From Actinobacillus lignieresii (GTDB taxonomy: Bacteria > Pseudomonadota > Gammaproteobacteria > Enterobacterales > Pasteurellaceae), in NCBI RefSeq assembly GCF_900444945.1, contig NZ_UFRM01000001.1, forward strand, positions 2,163,800 through 2,227,799: a stretch of 64,000 bases of DNA, read 5' to 3'. This document shows positions 38,067-50,194 of the stretch, piece by piece. The number at the start of each line of letters is the position of its first letter. The first letter of the stretch is position 1. The notes beneath the pieces are model-generated. The model saw nothing but the letters and a program-made list of their open reading frames with translations, ran no database searches and had not been told where the DNA came from. Made by a program: the position numbers and the translations under genes.

Positions 38067-38163
38067 TCGGAAGGTAGAAAATCTTCCGAGTACATATAAA
38101 GCAAAATCGCATATCGCAGCAAAATACAAAACCTCTCGGAAGGCAACTTTCGAGAGGTTTTTT
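38067..38163 (+). terminator. his attenuator with alternative antiterminator
   Basis: Terminator stem AACCTCTCG (38130-38138) / CGAGAGGTT (38151-38159) followed by TTTT. A leader hairpin TCGGAAG (38067-38073) / CTTCCGA (38083-38089) competes with it: CTTCCGAG (38083-38090) is exactly complementary to CTCGGAAG (38135-38142), so pairing of these two disrupts the terminator. This is the textbook three-structure attenuation arrangement. Confidence 0.88.
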
Positions 38164-38199
38164 ATATCCGAAATTTAAACACAACATGGGAAAGACAAA

Positions 38200-39099
38200 A
38201 TGACAACCACAAACCGTTTACGTATCGCTCTGCAGAAAAAAGGGCGTTTAAGCAAAGATTGCAACGAATTACTCAAGCAATGTGGGGTGAAAATCAACTG
38301 GAACGAACAACGTTTAATCGCTTATTCGGAAAATATGCCGATTGAAATTTTACGGGTGCGTGATGACGATATTCCAGGCTTGGTTTTTGAAGGCGTGGTG
38401 GATCTCGGCGTGATTGGAGAAAATGTACTGGAAGAAGAGGAACTTGGTCGCCTTGCTCGAGGTGAACAAGTTGAATATAAAAAATTACGCACCTTGGATT
38501 TTGGCGGCTGCCGTTTGTCGTTAGCGATTGATCGTGACCGCAGTTATAACGGTGTGCAAGACTTCGTTAATTCACGTATTGCCACCAGCTATCCGAACTT
38601 ACTCAAACGCTATATGAACGAAAAGGGCGTAGCATTTAAAAGCACCTTACTTAACGGCTCTGTCGAAGTCGCCCCTTCCGCCGGTTTAGCCGATGCGATT
38701 TGCGATTTGGTTTCATCCGGCGCAACCTTGGAAGCGAACGGCTTAAAAGAAGTGGAAGTGATTTATCAATCCAAAGCCTGCCTGATTCAACGTGCCGAAC
38801 CGCTTTCAGCCGAAAAACAAGCGTTAGTCGATCGGCTACTTACCCGTATTCAAGGCGTACAACAAGCGGCGGAAAGTAAATACATTATGCTGCACGCTCC
38901 AAAAGATAAACTCAAAGAAATCACCGCACTTTTACCGGGTGTGGAAAACCCAACCATTCTCCCGCTCGCTAATGATTCCGCCCGTGTTGCGATGCACGTA
39001 GTTAGCCAAGAAAACTTGTTCTGGGAAACCATGGAACAACTGAAAGAAATGGGCGCAAGTTCAGTGCTTGTGCTACCGATTGAGAAGATGTTGGCTTAG
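38200..39099 (+). CDS. hisG: ATP phosphoribosyltransferase HisG
   Basis: First enzyme of histidine synthesis (ATP + PRPP to phosphoribosyl-ATP), long form with C-terminal regulatory ACT-like domain, 299 residues. [12 protein letters not shown] at the start, the PRPP-loop region [14 protein letters not shown] and the C-terminal histidine-binding domain (about 225-299) are present. It contains a Hin-type uptake signal (38923). The hisG-hisD junction is occupied by a palindromic repeat. Confidence 0.96.
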   Translation: MTTTNRLRIALQKKGRLSKDCNELLKQCGVKINWNEQRLIAYSENMPIEILRVRDDDIPGLVFEGVVDLGVIGENVLEEEELGRLARGEQVEYKKLRTLDFGGCRLSLAIDRDRSYNGVQDFVNSRIATSYPNLLKRYMNEKGVAFKSTLLNGSVEVAPSAGLADAICDLVSSGATLEANGLKEVEVIYQSKACLIQRAEPLSAEKQALVDRLLTRIQGVQQAAESKYIMLHAPKDKLKEITALLPGVENPTILPLANDSARVAMHVVSQENLFWETMEQLKEMGASSVLVLPIEKMLA

Positions 39100-39192
39100 A
39101 AATCTCCCCCTAGCCCCCTCTTTATCAAAGAGGGGGAATAAACGGAGAAAGAAAAGCCCCCCTCTTTTGTAAAGAGGGGCTGGGGGAGATTT
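39100..39192. repeat. Dispersed CT/GA-rich palindromic repeat, copy 2 (hisG-hisD)
   Basis: Terminal inverted repeats AAATCTCCCCC...GGGGGAGATTT enclose two CCCCTCTTT/AAAGAGGGG hairpins, directly after the hisG stop. Related to the element at 10115-10207, but with half-units in the opposite relative orientation. Confidence 0.8.
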
Positions 39193-39214
39193 AAAAACGA
39201 AAATGGAGAACAAT

Positions 39215-40499
39215 ATGCAAACCCTAATTTGGAAAAACTTAACCGAACAACAACGCAAAGAATCACTTACTCGCCCTGCGATTAGCTCTGCGTTCAATAT
39301 TCAACAAGCGGTCGATTCTATTCGTGAAAACGTATTGGCAAATGGCGATAAGGCATTATTCGAGCTATGCGAAAAATTCGACAAAGTGAAATTAGATAAT
39401 CTTGTTGTTTCAAAAGCGCAGATTCAAGCGGCAAGCGATCGTTTATCAGATGAACTAAAACAAGCGATCCAAAATGCCAAAGCGAATATTGAAAAATTTC
39501 ACACCGCACAAATTCCGCAGCCGGTGGACATCGAAACTCAAGCAGGCGTGCGTTGCCAAGTGGTTACACGCCCGATTAATCGTGTCGGTTTGTATATTCC
39601 GGGCGGTTCTGCACCGCTATTTTCCACCGTGCTAATGCTCGCCATTCCCGCCAAAATCGCAGGCTGTAAAAAAATCGTGCTTTGCTCGCCACCACCGATT
39701 GCGGACGCTATTCTTTACGCTGCCGATCTTTGTGGCGTGGAAACCATTTACCCTGTGGGCGGTGCGCAAGCGATTGTCGCAATGGCTTACGGTACGGAAA
39801 CTGTAGCGAAAGTGGATAAAATTTTCGGGCCGGGCAATAGTTTCGTCACCGAAGCCAAACGCCAAGTGTCACAAAGCGTAAACGGTGCTGCGATTGATAT
39901 GCAGGCAGGGCCTTCAGAAGTATTAGTGCTGGCGGACGAAAATGCCGACCCTGATTTTGTGGCAAGCGACCTACTTTCCCAAGCGGAACACGGTGCAGAC
40001 AGCCAAGTGATTTTAGTCACGCCAAGCGAAACCTTGGCAAAACAGACCGCACTTGCCATTAACCGCCAACTTGCAGAATTACCGAGAAAAGAGACCGCTT
40101 GCAAAGCTCTAGAACATAGCAGAATTTTCATTGCCGAAAGTCTCGAACAAGCGGTCGAAATCAGCAACGAATATGCCCCTGAACACTTGGTGGTGCAAGT
40201 GGAAAACGCCCGCTCATTGCTCGACCAACTCGACAACGCAGGCTCGATTTTCCTAGGGGCATATTCCCCAGAAAGTATGGGCGACTACGCCAGTGGCACC
40301 AACCACGTTCTGCCGACCTACGGTTACACCCGCACCACATCAAGCCTAGGCTTGGCGGATTTCAGCAAACGAATGACCGTGCAAGAACTCACGCCACAAG
40401 GTTTCAAAGATTTAGCCAAAACAGTGGAAGTGATGGCAAGTGCGGAACAGCTAGAAGCCCACAAACAGGCGGTGTCGATTCGATTGGCGAAGATTGCCT

Positions 40500-40501
<2 letters not shown>
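39215..40501 (+). CDS. hisD: Histidinol dehydrogenase HisD
   Basis: NAD- and zinc-dependent enzyme oxidising histidinol to histidine, 428 residues. The signature with zinc and catalytic ligands is seen: [38 protein letters not shown] and [12 protein letters not shown] 39215 (GGAG upstream) is preferred over ATG 39203. The stop codon TAG is part of the first hairpin of the following array. Contains two Apl-type and one Hin-type uptake signals. Confidence 0.95.
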
Positions 40502-41786
<1,285 letters not shown>

Positions 41787-41803
41787 TGTCAAAAGGAGAA
41801 AAT

Positions 41804-42259
41804 ATGAGCTACACCAGAAATCTATATCACATCATTTTTCGTACAAAATATGGTGTGCCGAGTATCGTAGAAGAAAATGAAGAATATCTTTATCGCTACA
41901 TTTGGGGCTTTGTACGAGAACATCATTCGGTGCTTTATAGAGTGAATGGTATGCCAGATCATATTCATCTTTTGGTGGAACTGCACCCAATGCTTTCCGT
42001 AGCGGAATTTGTGCAGAAATTGAAAACCACAACCCATAAATGGATTGATGAAAATAAACACTTATTTCCTGAATTTTATGCGTGGTCGAGAGGATATTGT
42101 TCTTTGACCTATTGCGAACGAGATAAAGAAAAAATCATCAATTACATTAAAAATCAGAAAGAACACCATAAAACGCAAAATTTTGTTGATGAGACCAAAT
42201 TCTTACTGACTGAAGCAGGCATTGAAATCAACGAAAAATTTTTTGAAAAAGATCTATAG
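41804..42259 (+). CDS. tnpA: IS200-like HUH/Y1 transposase
   Basis: Complete 151-residue single-domain HUH transposase of the IS200/IS605 Y1 group. The HUH motif is PDHIHLLVELHP (H53, H55), and the nucleophile is Y114 in IINYIKNQKEHH with the companion Gln118. No TnpB is present. The frame is intact, with a good ribosome binding site (AAAGGAG), so it is translatable from the his transcript. It sits between hisC and hisB, flanked on both sides by hairpins; the stop TAG belongs to the next hairpin stem. It may be an IS200-type element or a RAYT-like domesticated enzyme acting on the surrounding palindromes. Confidence 0.92.
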   Translation: MSYTRNLYHIIFRTKYGVPSIVEENEEYLYRYIWGFVREHHSVLYRVNGMPDHIHLLVELHPMLSVAEFVQKLKTTTHKWIDENKHLFPEFYAWSRGYCSLTYCERDKEKIINYIKNQKEHHKTQNFVDETKFLLTEAGIEINEKFFEKDL

Positions 42260-42307
42260 CGATACAGAGTATCGCTACTATGCTTAGCCTAGCACGAGAG
42301 TGCTAGG
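42257..42307. repeat. his hairpin array C (transposase-hisB): two hairpins
   Basis: TAGCGATAC-AGA-GTATCGCTA (42257-42277, includes the transposase stop), linker CTATGCTTAG, then CCTAGCAC-GAGA-GTGCTAGG (42288-42307). The same linker/second-hairpin pair occurs in array B. Confidence 0.88.
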
Positions 42308-42323
42308 AAACAGGAGAACCAAT

Positions 42324-43406
42324 ATGCAACCGACCCTATTCATCGACCGTGACGGCACTCTAATTGACGAGCCGAAAACGGATTTTCAAATTGATAGTTT
42401 GGAAAAACTGAAACTGGAACGTAATGTGATTCCTGCGTTACTGAAATTGAAAGATCACTACCGTTTTGTGATGGTCAGCAATCAAGACGGTTTAGGCACA
42501 GAGTCGTTTCCGCAGGAGAATTTCGACAAACCGCACAATGCGATGTTGGAGATTTTTCGTTCGCAAGGCATTGAATTTGATGCGATTTTGATTTGTCCAC
42601 ACAAGCCAGAAGACAATTGCGATTGTCGTAAACCGAAGATCAAATTGCTGAAAAAATATATCGACAAAAAATTGTTCGATCCCGACCGCAGTTTTGTGAT
42701 TGGCGACCGTGCCACAGATGTTGAACTGGCGGAAAATCTCGGCATTCAGGCGTTGCAATATCACCCGGAAAAATTGGATTGGGATCTGATTGTGGAAAAA
42801 TTATTGCCAAAAACGACCGCTTGTGAACGCCCACCACGCTATGCGGAAGTGGTTCGCACCACCAAAGAAACCGATATCAAAGTGCAGGTGTGGCTAGACG
42901 AAACGGGCGTGAACCAAATTAGCACAGGCGTGGGCTTTTTCGACCATATGCTCGATCAAATCGCCACGCACGGCGGTTTCCGAATGAACGTGCAATGTAA
43001 AGGCGACTTATGGATTGATGAACACCACACTGTTGAAGACACCGCTCTTGCTCTCGGCACGGCATTAAAACAAGCATTAGGCGACAAACGTGGTATTCAA
43101 CGTTTCGGCTTTGTGCTACCAATGGACGAATGTAAAGCGGAATGCACCATGGACTTGTCGGGTCGCCCATACTTCAAATTTAAGGCAAAATTCAAGCGTG
43201 AAAAAGTCGGCGATTTTAGCACTGAAATGACCGAGCATTTCTTCCAATCGATCGCCTACACCCTAATGGCAACGCTCCACCTGAAAACCAAAGGCGACAA
43301 CGACCACCACAAAATCGAAAGCCTATTCAAAGTATTCGGCAGAACCCTAAGACAGTGCATCAAAGTGGAAGGGAATGAATTGCCGAGTTCGAAGGGTGTG
43401 TTGTGA
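42324..43406 (+). CDS. hisB: Bifunctional histidinol-phosphatase / imidazoleglycerol-phosphate dehydratase HisB
   Basis: Two-domain enzyme of 360 residues. N-terminal HAD phosphatase (about 1-165) with [10 protein letters not shown], a zinc loop [14 protein letters not shown] and [11 protein letters not shown]-terminal IGP dehydratase (about 170-360) with [17 protein letters not shown] and [14 protein letters not shown]. Start ATG 42324 after AGGAG. In enterobacteria hisB joins hisH directly; here 1.48 kb separates them. Confidence 0.95.
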   Translation: MQPTLFIDRDGTLIDEPKTDFQIDSLEKLKLERNVIPALLKLKDHYRFVMVSNQDGLGTESFPQENFDKPHNAMLEIFRSQGIEFDAILICPHKPEDNCDCRKPKIKLLKKYIDKKLFDPDRSFVIGDRATDVELAENLGIQALQYHPEKLDWDLIVEKLLPKTTACERPPRYAEVVRTTKETDIKVQVWLDETGVNQISTGVGFFDHMLDQIATHGGFRMNVQCKGDLWIDEHHTVEDTALALGTALKQALGDKRGIQRFGFVLPMDECKAECTMDLSGRPYFKFKAKFKREKVGDFSTEMTEHFFQSIAYTLMATLHLKTKGDNDHHKIESLFKVFGRTLRQCIKVEGNELPSSKGVL

Positions 43407-43436
43407 TTTTCAGCAAAATGTAAATAATGTGAACAG

Positions 43437-43509
43437 TAGGGACACACTGCGTGTGTCCGTCGTGAAAACGGAGCGTGATTTAAAATGGACGCACGCAGTG
43501 CGTCCCTAC
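43437..43509. repeat. his array D: inverted pair of GGACRCAC hairpins (hisB-unknown gene)
   Basis: GGACACAC-TGC-GTGTGTCC (43440-43458) and GGACGCAC-GCA-GTGCGTCC (43487-43505). Together with the flanking GTAG and CTAC they form a larger inverted repeat with about 27 bases between. The A:T to G:C change in the first hairpin is matched on both arms. A third copy lies at 11183-11201. Confidence 0.85.
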
Positions 43510-43522
43510 AATCACGTTGGAA

Positions 43523-43531
43523 AAGTGCGGT
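43523..43531 (+). other. Hin-type DNA uptake signal upstream of the inserted gene
   Basis: AAGTGCGGT followed by TGGATTTTGCAAAG, the Haemophilus/Pasteurella-type uptake core with an AT-rich right arm, 54 bases before the AT-rich gene. The rest of the window is dominated by the Apl-type ACAAGCGGT. Confidence 0.7.
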
Positions 43532-43584
43532 TGGATTTTGCAAAGTTTTTGGGGATTTGACTGTTTATCATTAAGGAAGCCAAT

Positions 43585-44871
43585 ATGACAAATCAATTAT
43601 CAATAGTAGAAAATAGCTTAACATTAGAAGTTACATCATTAATACAAAAATCAGTTCTAAGTGTTAGAGAAGATATGCAAGACAATCCTTATATTTTAGA
43701 AGCTATCAGGGTTTTATCTGTTCAAGGATATCGAAGTGCAATAGGATGTTTTTGGAATGCAGTTGTTGATGATTTGAGAAATAAAATTTTATATAGAAGT
43801 ATCGATTTATTTAATAAGGAAATAAAACCAAACAAAGAGATAAAAAATTATGAAGATTTTCAAAATTATATAAATGATGATCAATTAATTGATGGAGCAT
43901 ATAAAATTGGAGTGATAGGTTGGGAAGCACAAAAAATTCTCAAACATGCCAAGGAAACTAGACATATTTTTGATGGGCATCCTAAAAGTAGTGACCCCAG
44001 TATTATTAAAGTATTAGATATGTTTAATGATTGTATTAAATATGTGCTAAATCAAGAGTATCCAAGTAAAATAATTGACATAAATGAATATATAAAGGTT
44101 CTTGAAGTTAATACATTTGATAGAAATGTTATTGCAGTTTCTAACGCTTTTGGGGATTTGCCAGAAATATATAAACAAGAGTTAATAAATCGGTTTTTTA
44201 ATATATATATTCACCCGCAAACAACTAGTATATTAAGTTCTAATATTGAATTTGTATCTCCTATTTTATGGGGGTTATTAACAAAAGATATAAAGTTACA
44301 AATAGTAAGAAGAATTGACCAATTAATAATTCAGGGTAATTCTGATGTTACAAATAAAGGATTTTCTTTTGTTAGATTAGTTAATGCAAATGGATATTTA
44401 TCGCAATCCTCTAGAGAATATAAATTACAACCGCTTATTAATAATTTAAAACAAAATACGCATAATTGGAGTGTTGAAAACCAATGTGTTAGAGAATTAT
44501 ATAATTATGCAGATATTGTACCTAATAAGTATATTAGAGATTATGTTTGGGCTTTGACTCATACATATATAGGTAATGTTGGGTATAGCTATAATTATAG
44601 CAGAACTGATTTTTATGCTAATGAAGCATCTGTATATATACCGCAGATGTTTGAAAAATTTAATAATGAAATGATAGAAGCTTTTATTGAAACGATAAAA
44701 ACAAGTGATTCTCTGAAGAGAATTATAGAAACTCCATCAAAATTACGAAGATTAAGAAATCTAGCAGTAAAGGTTGAGGATAAACTAACTACTAATAATC
44801 AATCAAAAGATTTTTTACGCATATTGCTTGATGAAACTAAAGAAAAAGAATTTTTTGATGAGTTAAGATAA
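43585..44871 (+). CDS. AT-rich protein of unknown function, HEPN-like motif, inserted in his operon
   Basis: I do not recognise a family. The product is 428 residues, soluble, predicted mostly helical, without signal or membrane segments. Residues about 37-75 (EAIRVLSVQGYRSAIGCFW...) resemble the first helices of HEPN-type proteins, and KETRHIFDGH (R126, H127, H132) fits the HEPN RNase motif, Arg followed by a polar residue and a His 4-6 positions on. The C-terminal half has no motif I can name. Base composition and codon use (many ATA, AAT, TTA) are far more AT-rich than hisB or hisH, marking transfer. AAGGAAG precedes the ATG. Possible abortive-infection or toxin-like defence gene; function unproven. 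Confidence 0.75.
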   Translation: MTNQLSIVENSLTLEVTSLIQKSVLSVREDMQDNPYILEAIRVLSVQGYRSAIGCFWNAVVDDLRNKILYRSIDLFNKEIKPNKEIKNYEDFQNYINDDQLIDGAYKIGVIGWEAQKILKHAKETRHIFDGHPKSSDPSIIKVLDMFNDCIKYVLNQEYPSKIIDINEYIKVLEVNTFDRNVIAVSNAFGDLPEIYKQELINRFFNIYIHPQTTSILSSNIEFVSPILWGLLTKDIKLQIVRRIDQLIIQGNSDVTNKGFSFVRLVNANGYLSQSSREYKLQPLINNLKQNTHNWSVENQCVRELYNYADIVPNKYIRDYVWALTHTYIGNVGYSYNYSRTDFYANEASVYIPQMFEKFNNEMIEAFIETIKTSDSLKRIIETPSKLRRLRNLAVKVEDKLTTNNQSKDFLRILLDETKEKEFFDELR

Positions 44872-44885
44872 ATAATGAGTAATAA

Positions 44886-47111
<2,226 letters not shown>

Positions 47112-47127
47112 TACACTGCGTACGTAT

Positions 47128-47229
47128 ACCTAGCACTAACGTGCTAGGTTAAGCATAGTTTTGTCGCTCTGCGACAGTTTAGGTTGCGGAGCAACCATAC
47201 TATAAGTAACCTCATACGTTAGTATGGGG
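47128..47229. repeat. his hairpin array F (hisF-hisI): four hairpins
   Basis: CCTAGCAC-TAAC-GTGCTAGG (47129-47148), linker TTAAGCATAGTTT, TGTCGC-TCT-GCGACA (47162-47176), GGTTGC-GGA-GCAACC (47182-47196), linker ATACTATAAGTAA, CCTCATAC-GTTA-GTATGGGG (47210-47229, one mismatch). The order is close to array E read on the opposite strand. Confidence 0.9.
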
Positions 47230-47256
47230 TATAAGCGGTCAAATTTTAGGAAAAAT

Positions 47257-47901
47257 ATGCAAATTCAAAATATAAACTGGCAAAAAGTAGATCAATTACT
47301 CCCGGTCATTATCCAACACTTCCAAACCAGTGAAGTATTAATGTTGGGTTATATGAACCCAGAAGCGTTAAATAAAACCTTAGCGGAAAAAGTCGTAACT
47401 TTCTATTCTCGCACCAAGCAACGCCTGTGGACGAAGGGCGAAACCTCAGGGCATTTTCTCAATGTGGTAGATATGAGTTTGGATTGCGATAACGATACGT
47501 TATTGATTTTAGTGAATCCAATCGGGGCGACTTGTCATACGGGTGAGGGGAGTTGTTTCCACCAATTTGAAAGCCAGTCCGAAGGCGATTGGACGTGGTT
47601 TGCGAAATTGGAACAGGTGCTTGCCGAGCGCAAATATGCCGATCCGGAAAGTTCTTATACCGCCAAACTCTATACTAAAGGCGTGAAGAAAATCGCTCAA
47701 AAAGTGGGAGAAGAGGGCGTTGAAACCGCATTGGCGGCGGTGTCGCAAGATAAAGAAGAAGTAGTAAGCGAAGCGGCGGATTTAGCCTATCATTTAACCG
47801 TATTATTACATTCGATGAATCTCGAATGGGGCGATGTGATTGCTAAATTAAAAGAGCGTTATCAGGGCATTGGGCTTCACCCAGAAGGCTCTAATAAATA
47901 A
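47257..47901 (+). CDS. hisI: Bifunctional phosphoribosyl-AMP cyclohydrolase / phosphoribosyl-ATP pyrophosphatase HisIE
   Basis: Last gene of the operon, 214 residues, catalysing steps two and three. The cyclohydrolase half (about 1-115) has [30 protein letters not shown] and the zinc motif CDNDT...CHTGEGSC. The pyrophosphohydrolase half (about 118-205) has [17 protein letters not shown] and EAADLAYHL. Start ATG 47257. Codon use here returns to the Apl-like style. Confidence 0.95.
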   Translation: MQIQNINWQKVDQLLPVIIQHFQTSEVLMLGYMNPEALNKTLAEKVVTFYSRTKQRLWTKGETSGHFLNVVDMSLDCDNDTLLILVNPIGATCHTGEGSCFHQFESQSEGDWTWFAKLEQVLAERKYADPESSYTAKLYTKGVKKIAQKVGEEGVETALAAVSQDKEEVVSEAADLAYHLTVLLHSMNLEWGDVIAKLKERYQGIGLHPEGSNK

Positions 47902-47928
47902 TACAAGCGGTTGGATTTTGTAAAAAAT

Positions 47929-47956
47929 TTGCAAAATTTGACCGCTTGCGTATAAT
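47929..47956 (+). promoter_or_regulatory. Candidate promoter of yhhQ
   Basis: TTGCAA (47929-47934), 16-base spacer, TATAAT (47951-47956), lying within the right arm of an uptake-signal pair after hisI. Confidence 0.6.
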
Positions 47957-47975
47957 TCGCCCCTCAAAATTGGTT

Positions 47976-48003
47976 GCCGAGTTCCCTTACCTCGGCTTTT
48001 TTA
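47976..48003 (+). terminator. Attenuator-like hairpin in the yhhQ leader
   Basis: GCCGAG-TTCCCTTAC-CTCGGC followed by TTTTTT, located between the yhhQ promoter and its start codon. The loop TTCC can pair with GGAA of the yhhQ ribosome binding site (AAAAAGGAAC), an arrangement like a small H-type pseudoknot. Confidence 0.65.
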
Positions 48004-48021
48004 TTTTTAAAAAGGAACAAT

Positions 48022-48687
48022 ATGAACTTTCAAATTGATTTTTCAGACGCACAAAAGCGTCGTTCTCTGGTTTTACTTTCCCTTTTTCATATCTTTATTA
48101 TCGCTATCAGTAACTATTTGGTACAGATTACTTTTGAGGTCAAGATTCCGTTTACCGATATTGTGATTCCGACCACTTGGGGGACTTTCACTTTCCCGTT
48201 TGTGTTTTTGGCGACGGATTTAACCGTACGAGTATTTGGTGCAAGTCTTGCCCGTAAAATTATTTTTGTCGGTATGTTGCCGGCGTTACTGATTAGTTAT
48301 GTGATTTCAGTGCTGTTTTTTGAGACGCAATTCCAAGGCTTTAATGCGTTAAACGAATTTAATCTGTTCGTGTTTCGTATTGCTTTAGCCAGTTTCTGTG
48401 CTTATGTGGTGGGGCAGTTATTGGATATTGTGGTGTTTAACCGCTTACGTCAGGGTAAAACTTGGTGGCTTGCGCCGATGTGTTCGACCATTTTCGGCAC
48501 CTTGATTGATACCTTCGCTTTCTTTGCGGTGGCGTTTTATAAAAGCGATGATGCTTATATGGCGGAACATTGGTTCACCATCGGTACGGTGGACTATGCG
48601 TTTAAACTATTTGTTAGCTTATTACTGTTTTTACCGCTCTATGGCGTGTTACTCAATTATTTAGTCAAAAAATTTAAACTGAAATAG
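48022..48687 (+). CDS. yhhQ: Queuosine precursor transporter YhhQ
   Basis: Inner-membrane importer for preQ0/preQ1-type queuosine precursors, 221 residues, about six to seven membrane helices. The ATDLTVRVFG and GKTWWLAPMCSTIFGTLIDTFAFF stretches are family-typical. Start ATG 48022 with AAGGAAC upstream. Thematically linked to queH at 11 kb. An attenuator-like hairpin precedes it, and a terminator follows. Confidence 0.92.
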   Translation: MNFQIDFSDAQKRRSLVLLSLFHIFIIAISNYLVQITFEVKIPFTDIVIPTTWGTFTFPFVFLATDLTVRVFGASLARKIIFVGMLPALLISYVISVLFFETQFQGFNALNEFNLFVFRIALASFCAYVVGQLLDIVVFNRLRQGKTWWLAPMCSTIFGTLIDTFAFFAVAFYKSDDAYMAEHWFTIGTVDYAFKLFVSLLLFLPLYGVLLNYLVKKFKLK

Positions 48688-48693
48688 TCGTTT

Positions 48694-48734
48694 GGGGATT
48701 ATGCCGAAAAAAGGTATAATCCCCTTACTTTTTT
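48694..48734 (+). terminator. Terminator after yhhQ
   Basis: GGGGATTATGCC/GGTATAATCCCC (12-base stem with G:U) followed by TTACTTTTTT. Confidence 0.85.
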
Positions 48735-48793
48735 CTGCGTATTTGCAAGAAAATTGAGAAATTTAACCGCTTAAATTAAGAAGAGAGAGCAGC

Positions 48794-49600
48794 ATGAGCA
48801 AGATTCCATTAAGAACTGAAGAAGAGATTGAGAAATTACGTGTCGCTTGTAAATTAGCCTCTGACGTATTGGTAATGATTGAGCCGTATGTGAAAGAAGG
48901 CGTAAGCACGGCAGAATTAGATCGTATTTGCCACGAATATATCGTAAACGAACAGCAGGCGATTCCGGCGTGTTTAAACTATCACGGCTTCCCGAATGCG
49001 ACTTGTATTTCATTGAACGAAGTGGTGTGCCACGGTATTCCGAGTGCGGATCGCAAGTTGAAAAAAGGCGATATTTTAAATATTGACGTGACGGTGATTA
49101 AAGACGGTTACTACGGCGACAACTCAAAAATGTATGTGGTCGGCGAGCCGAGCATTCGTGATAAACGTTTAATTGAAGTGACGTTAGAATCGCTTTATAT
49201 CGGTTTACGCACGGTAAAACCGGGCATTCGTTTAAAAGAAATCGGTAAAACCATTCAGCAATATGTGGAAAAACAAGGTTTCTCTGTGGTGCGTGAATAC
49301 TGCGGTCACGGTATCGGTACCGAATTCCATTGTGATCCGCAAGTGCTTCACTACAATTCTGATGACGGTGGTGTAGTATTGCAAGAAGGTATGGTGTTTA
49401 CCATTGAGCCGATGGTGAATGCGGGTAAAAAAGAAATCCGCAATATGCCGGACGGTTGGACGGTGAAAACTAAAGACCGTAGCCATTCGGCACAGTTTGA
49501 ACATCAAATTGTGGTAACCAAAGAAGGCTGTGAAGTGATGACGATTCGTGACGAAGAAATTGCCGAAGGTCGCATTTCTCGCATTATGAAAAACGTTTAA
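48794..49600 (+). CDS. map: Methionine aminopeptidase, type I
   Basis: Cobalt/manganese/iron enzyme removing initiator methionine, 268 residues. The five metal ligands are in NIDVTVIKDGYYGDNSKMY, YCGHGIGTEFH, TIEPMVN and AQFEHQIV. AGAGAGAGCAGC before ATG 48794. Single gene with a terminator behind. Confidence 0.96.
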   Translation: MSKIPLRTEEEIEKLRVACKLASDVLVMIEPYVKEGVSTAELDRICHEYIVNEQQAIPACLNYHGFPNATCISLNEVVCHGIPSADRKLKKGDILNIDVTVIKDGYYGDNSKMYVVGEPSIRDKRLIEVTLESLYIGLRTVKPGIRLKEIGKTIQQYVEKQGFSVVREYCGHGIGTEFHCDPQVLHYNSDDGGVVLQEGMVFTIEPMVNAGKKEIRNMPDGWTVKTKDRSHSAQFEHQIVVTKEGCEVMTIRDEEIAEGRISRIMKNV

Positions 49601-49612
49601 TCGTGATACACA

Positions 49613-49644
49613 AAAAATCCACCGTACAAGCGGTGGATTTTTTT
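49613..49644. terminator. Bidirectional terminator map / thioredoxin-like gene
   Basis: AAATCCACCG-TACAAG-CGGTGGATTT with A and T runs on the two sides. Confidence 0.85.
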
Positions 49645-49667
49645 ATGTTTTTTGTAATGAAATGTAA

Positions 49668-50162
49668 CTAGGCTTTCGTTAGAATTTCTAATAGCTCGGC
49701 TTCAACTTGTTTACCGAATTTACCCATACGGAAATCGGCTTTCAACTCGTCAAAATTTTCCGGTTCCGCTGCCATTTTTTGCTTTAAGAATTGCGGAAAT
49801 TCGCATAAAACCAGTTCGGTTTTTCCGTTACGAATATCAAAGATACTTGGAATTTTTTGTGCTGAAATGACCGCTTGTTGCTGTTCGTCGCTATCAAAAT
49901 GTTTACGTTCTTTGTTGTCTTTACGGGCGACGTATTTCACATTGATATTCGGATTGAGTTTGGTCATACGTTGGAAGTAAGCGACAATTTCTACGCAGTC
50001 CGGGCAATAAGGCTCCGCCATCACCAGCCAATCGCCTTGTACGCCGACGGCTTTAAGCTTTTCTTCGGTTTCCGCTTCTAATTTTACATCGACGTAAACC
50101 TCAAGCTGATTTTCACGGTCTTCGTCACTATTAAATTCTAAATATTCATAAAAATGTGCCAT
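49668..50162 (-). CDS. Thioredoxin-like protein with CPDC motif
   Basis: Cytosolic thioredoxin-fold protein, 164 residues, active-site motif PYCPDC (Cys53, Cys56), followed by helix, IPSIFDI (cis-Pro position) and a C-terminal helical extension. No signal peptide. CPDC is unusual compared with CGPC. Members of this group are annotated thioredoxin family/hypothetical; the substrate is unknown. Start at ATG 50162 with AAGGA upstream; the end of scrR is just beyond. Confidence 0.82.
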   Translation of the reverse strand: MAHFYEYLEFNSDEDRENQLEVYVDVKLEAETEEKLKAVGVQGDWLVMAEPYCPDCVEIVAYFQRMTKLNPNINVKYVARKDNKERKHFDSDEQQQAVISAQKIPSIFDIRNGKTELVLCEFPQFLKQKMAAEPENFDELKADFRMGKFGKQVEAELLEILTKA

Positions 50163-50194
50163 AGGATGTCCTTTTAAACAGAGTATTTTTGATA

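Noticed and set aside
41804..42259. Transposase as evidence that the his operon is inactivated
   Set aside because: The element lies between genes, all his frames are intact, and the transposase frame has the same direction.
47976..48003. Definite preQ1-I riboswitch call for the yhhQ leader
   Set aside because: Loop resembles it but the A-rich tail does not directly follow the stem; reported only as attenuator with a hypothesis.
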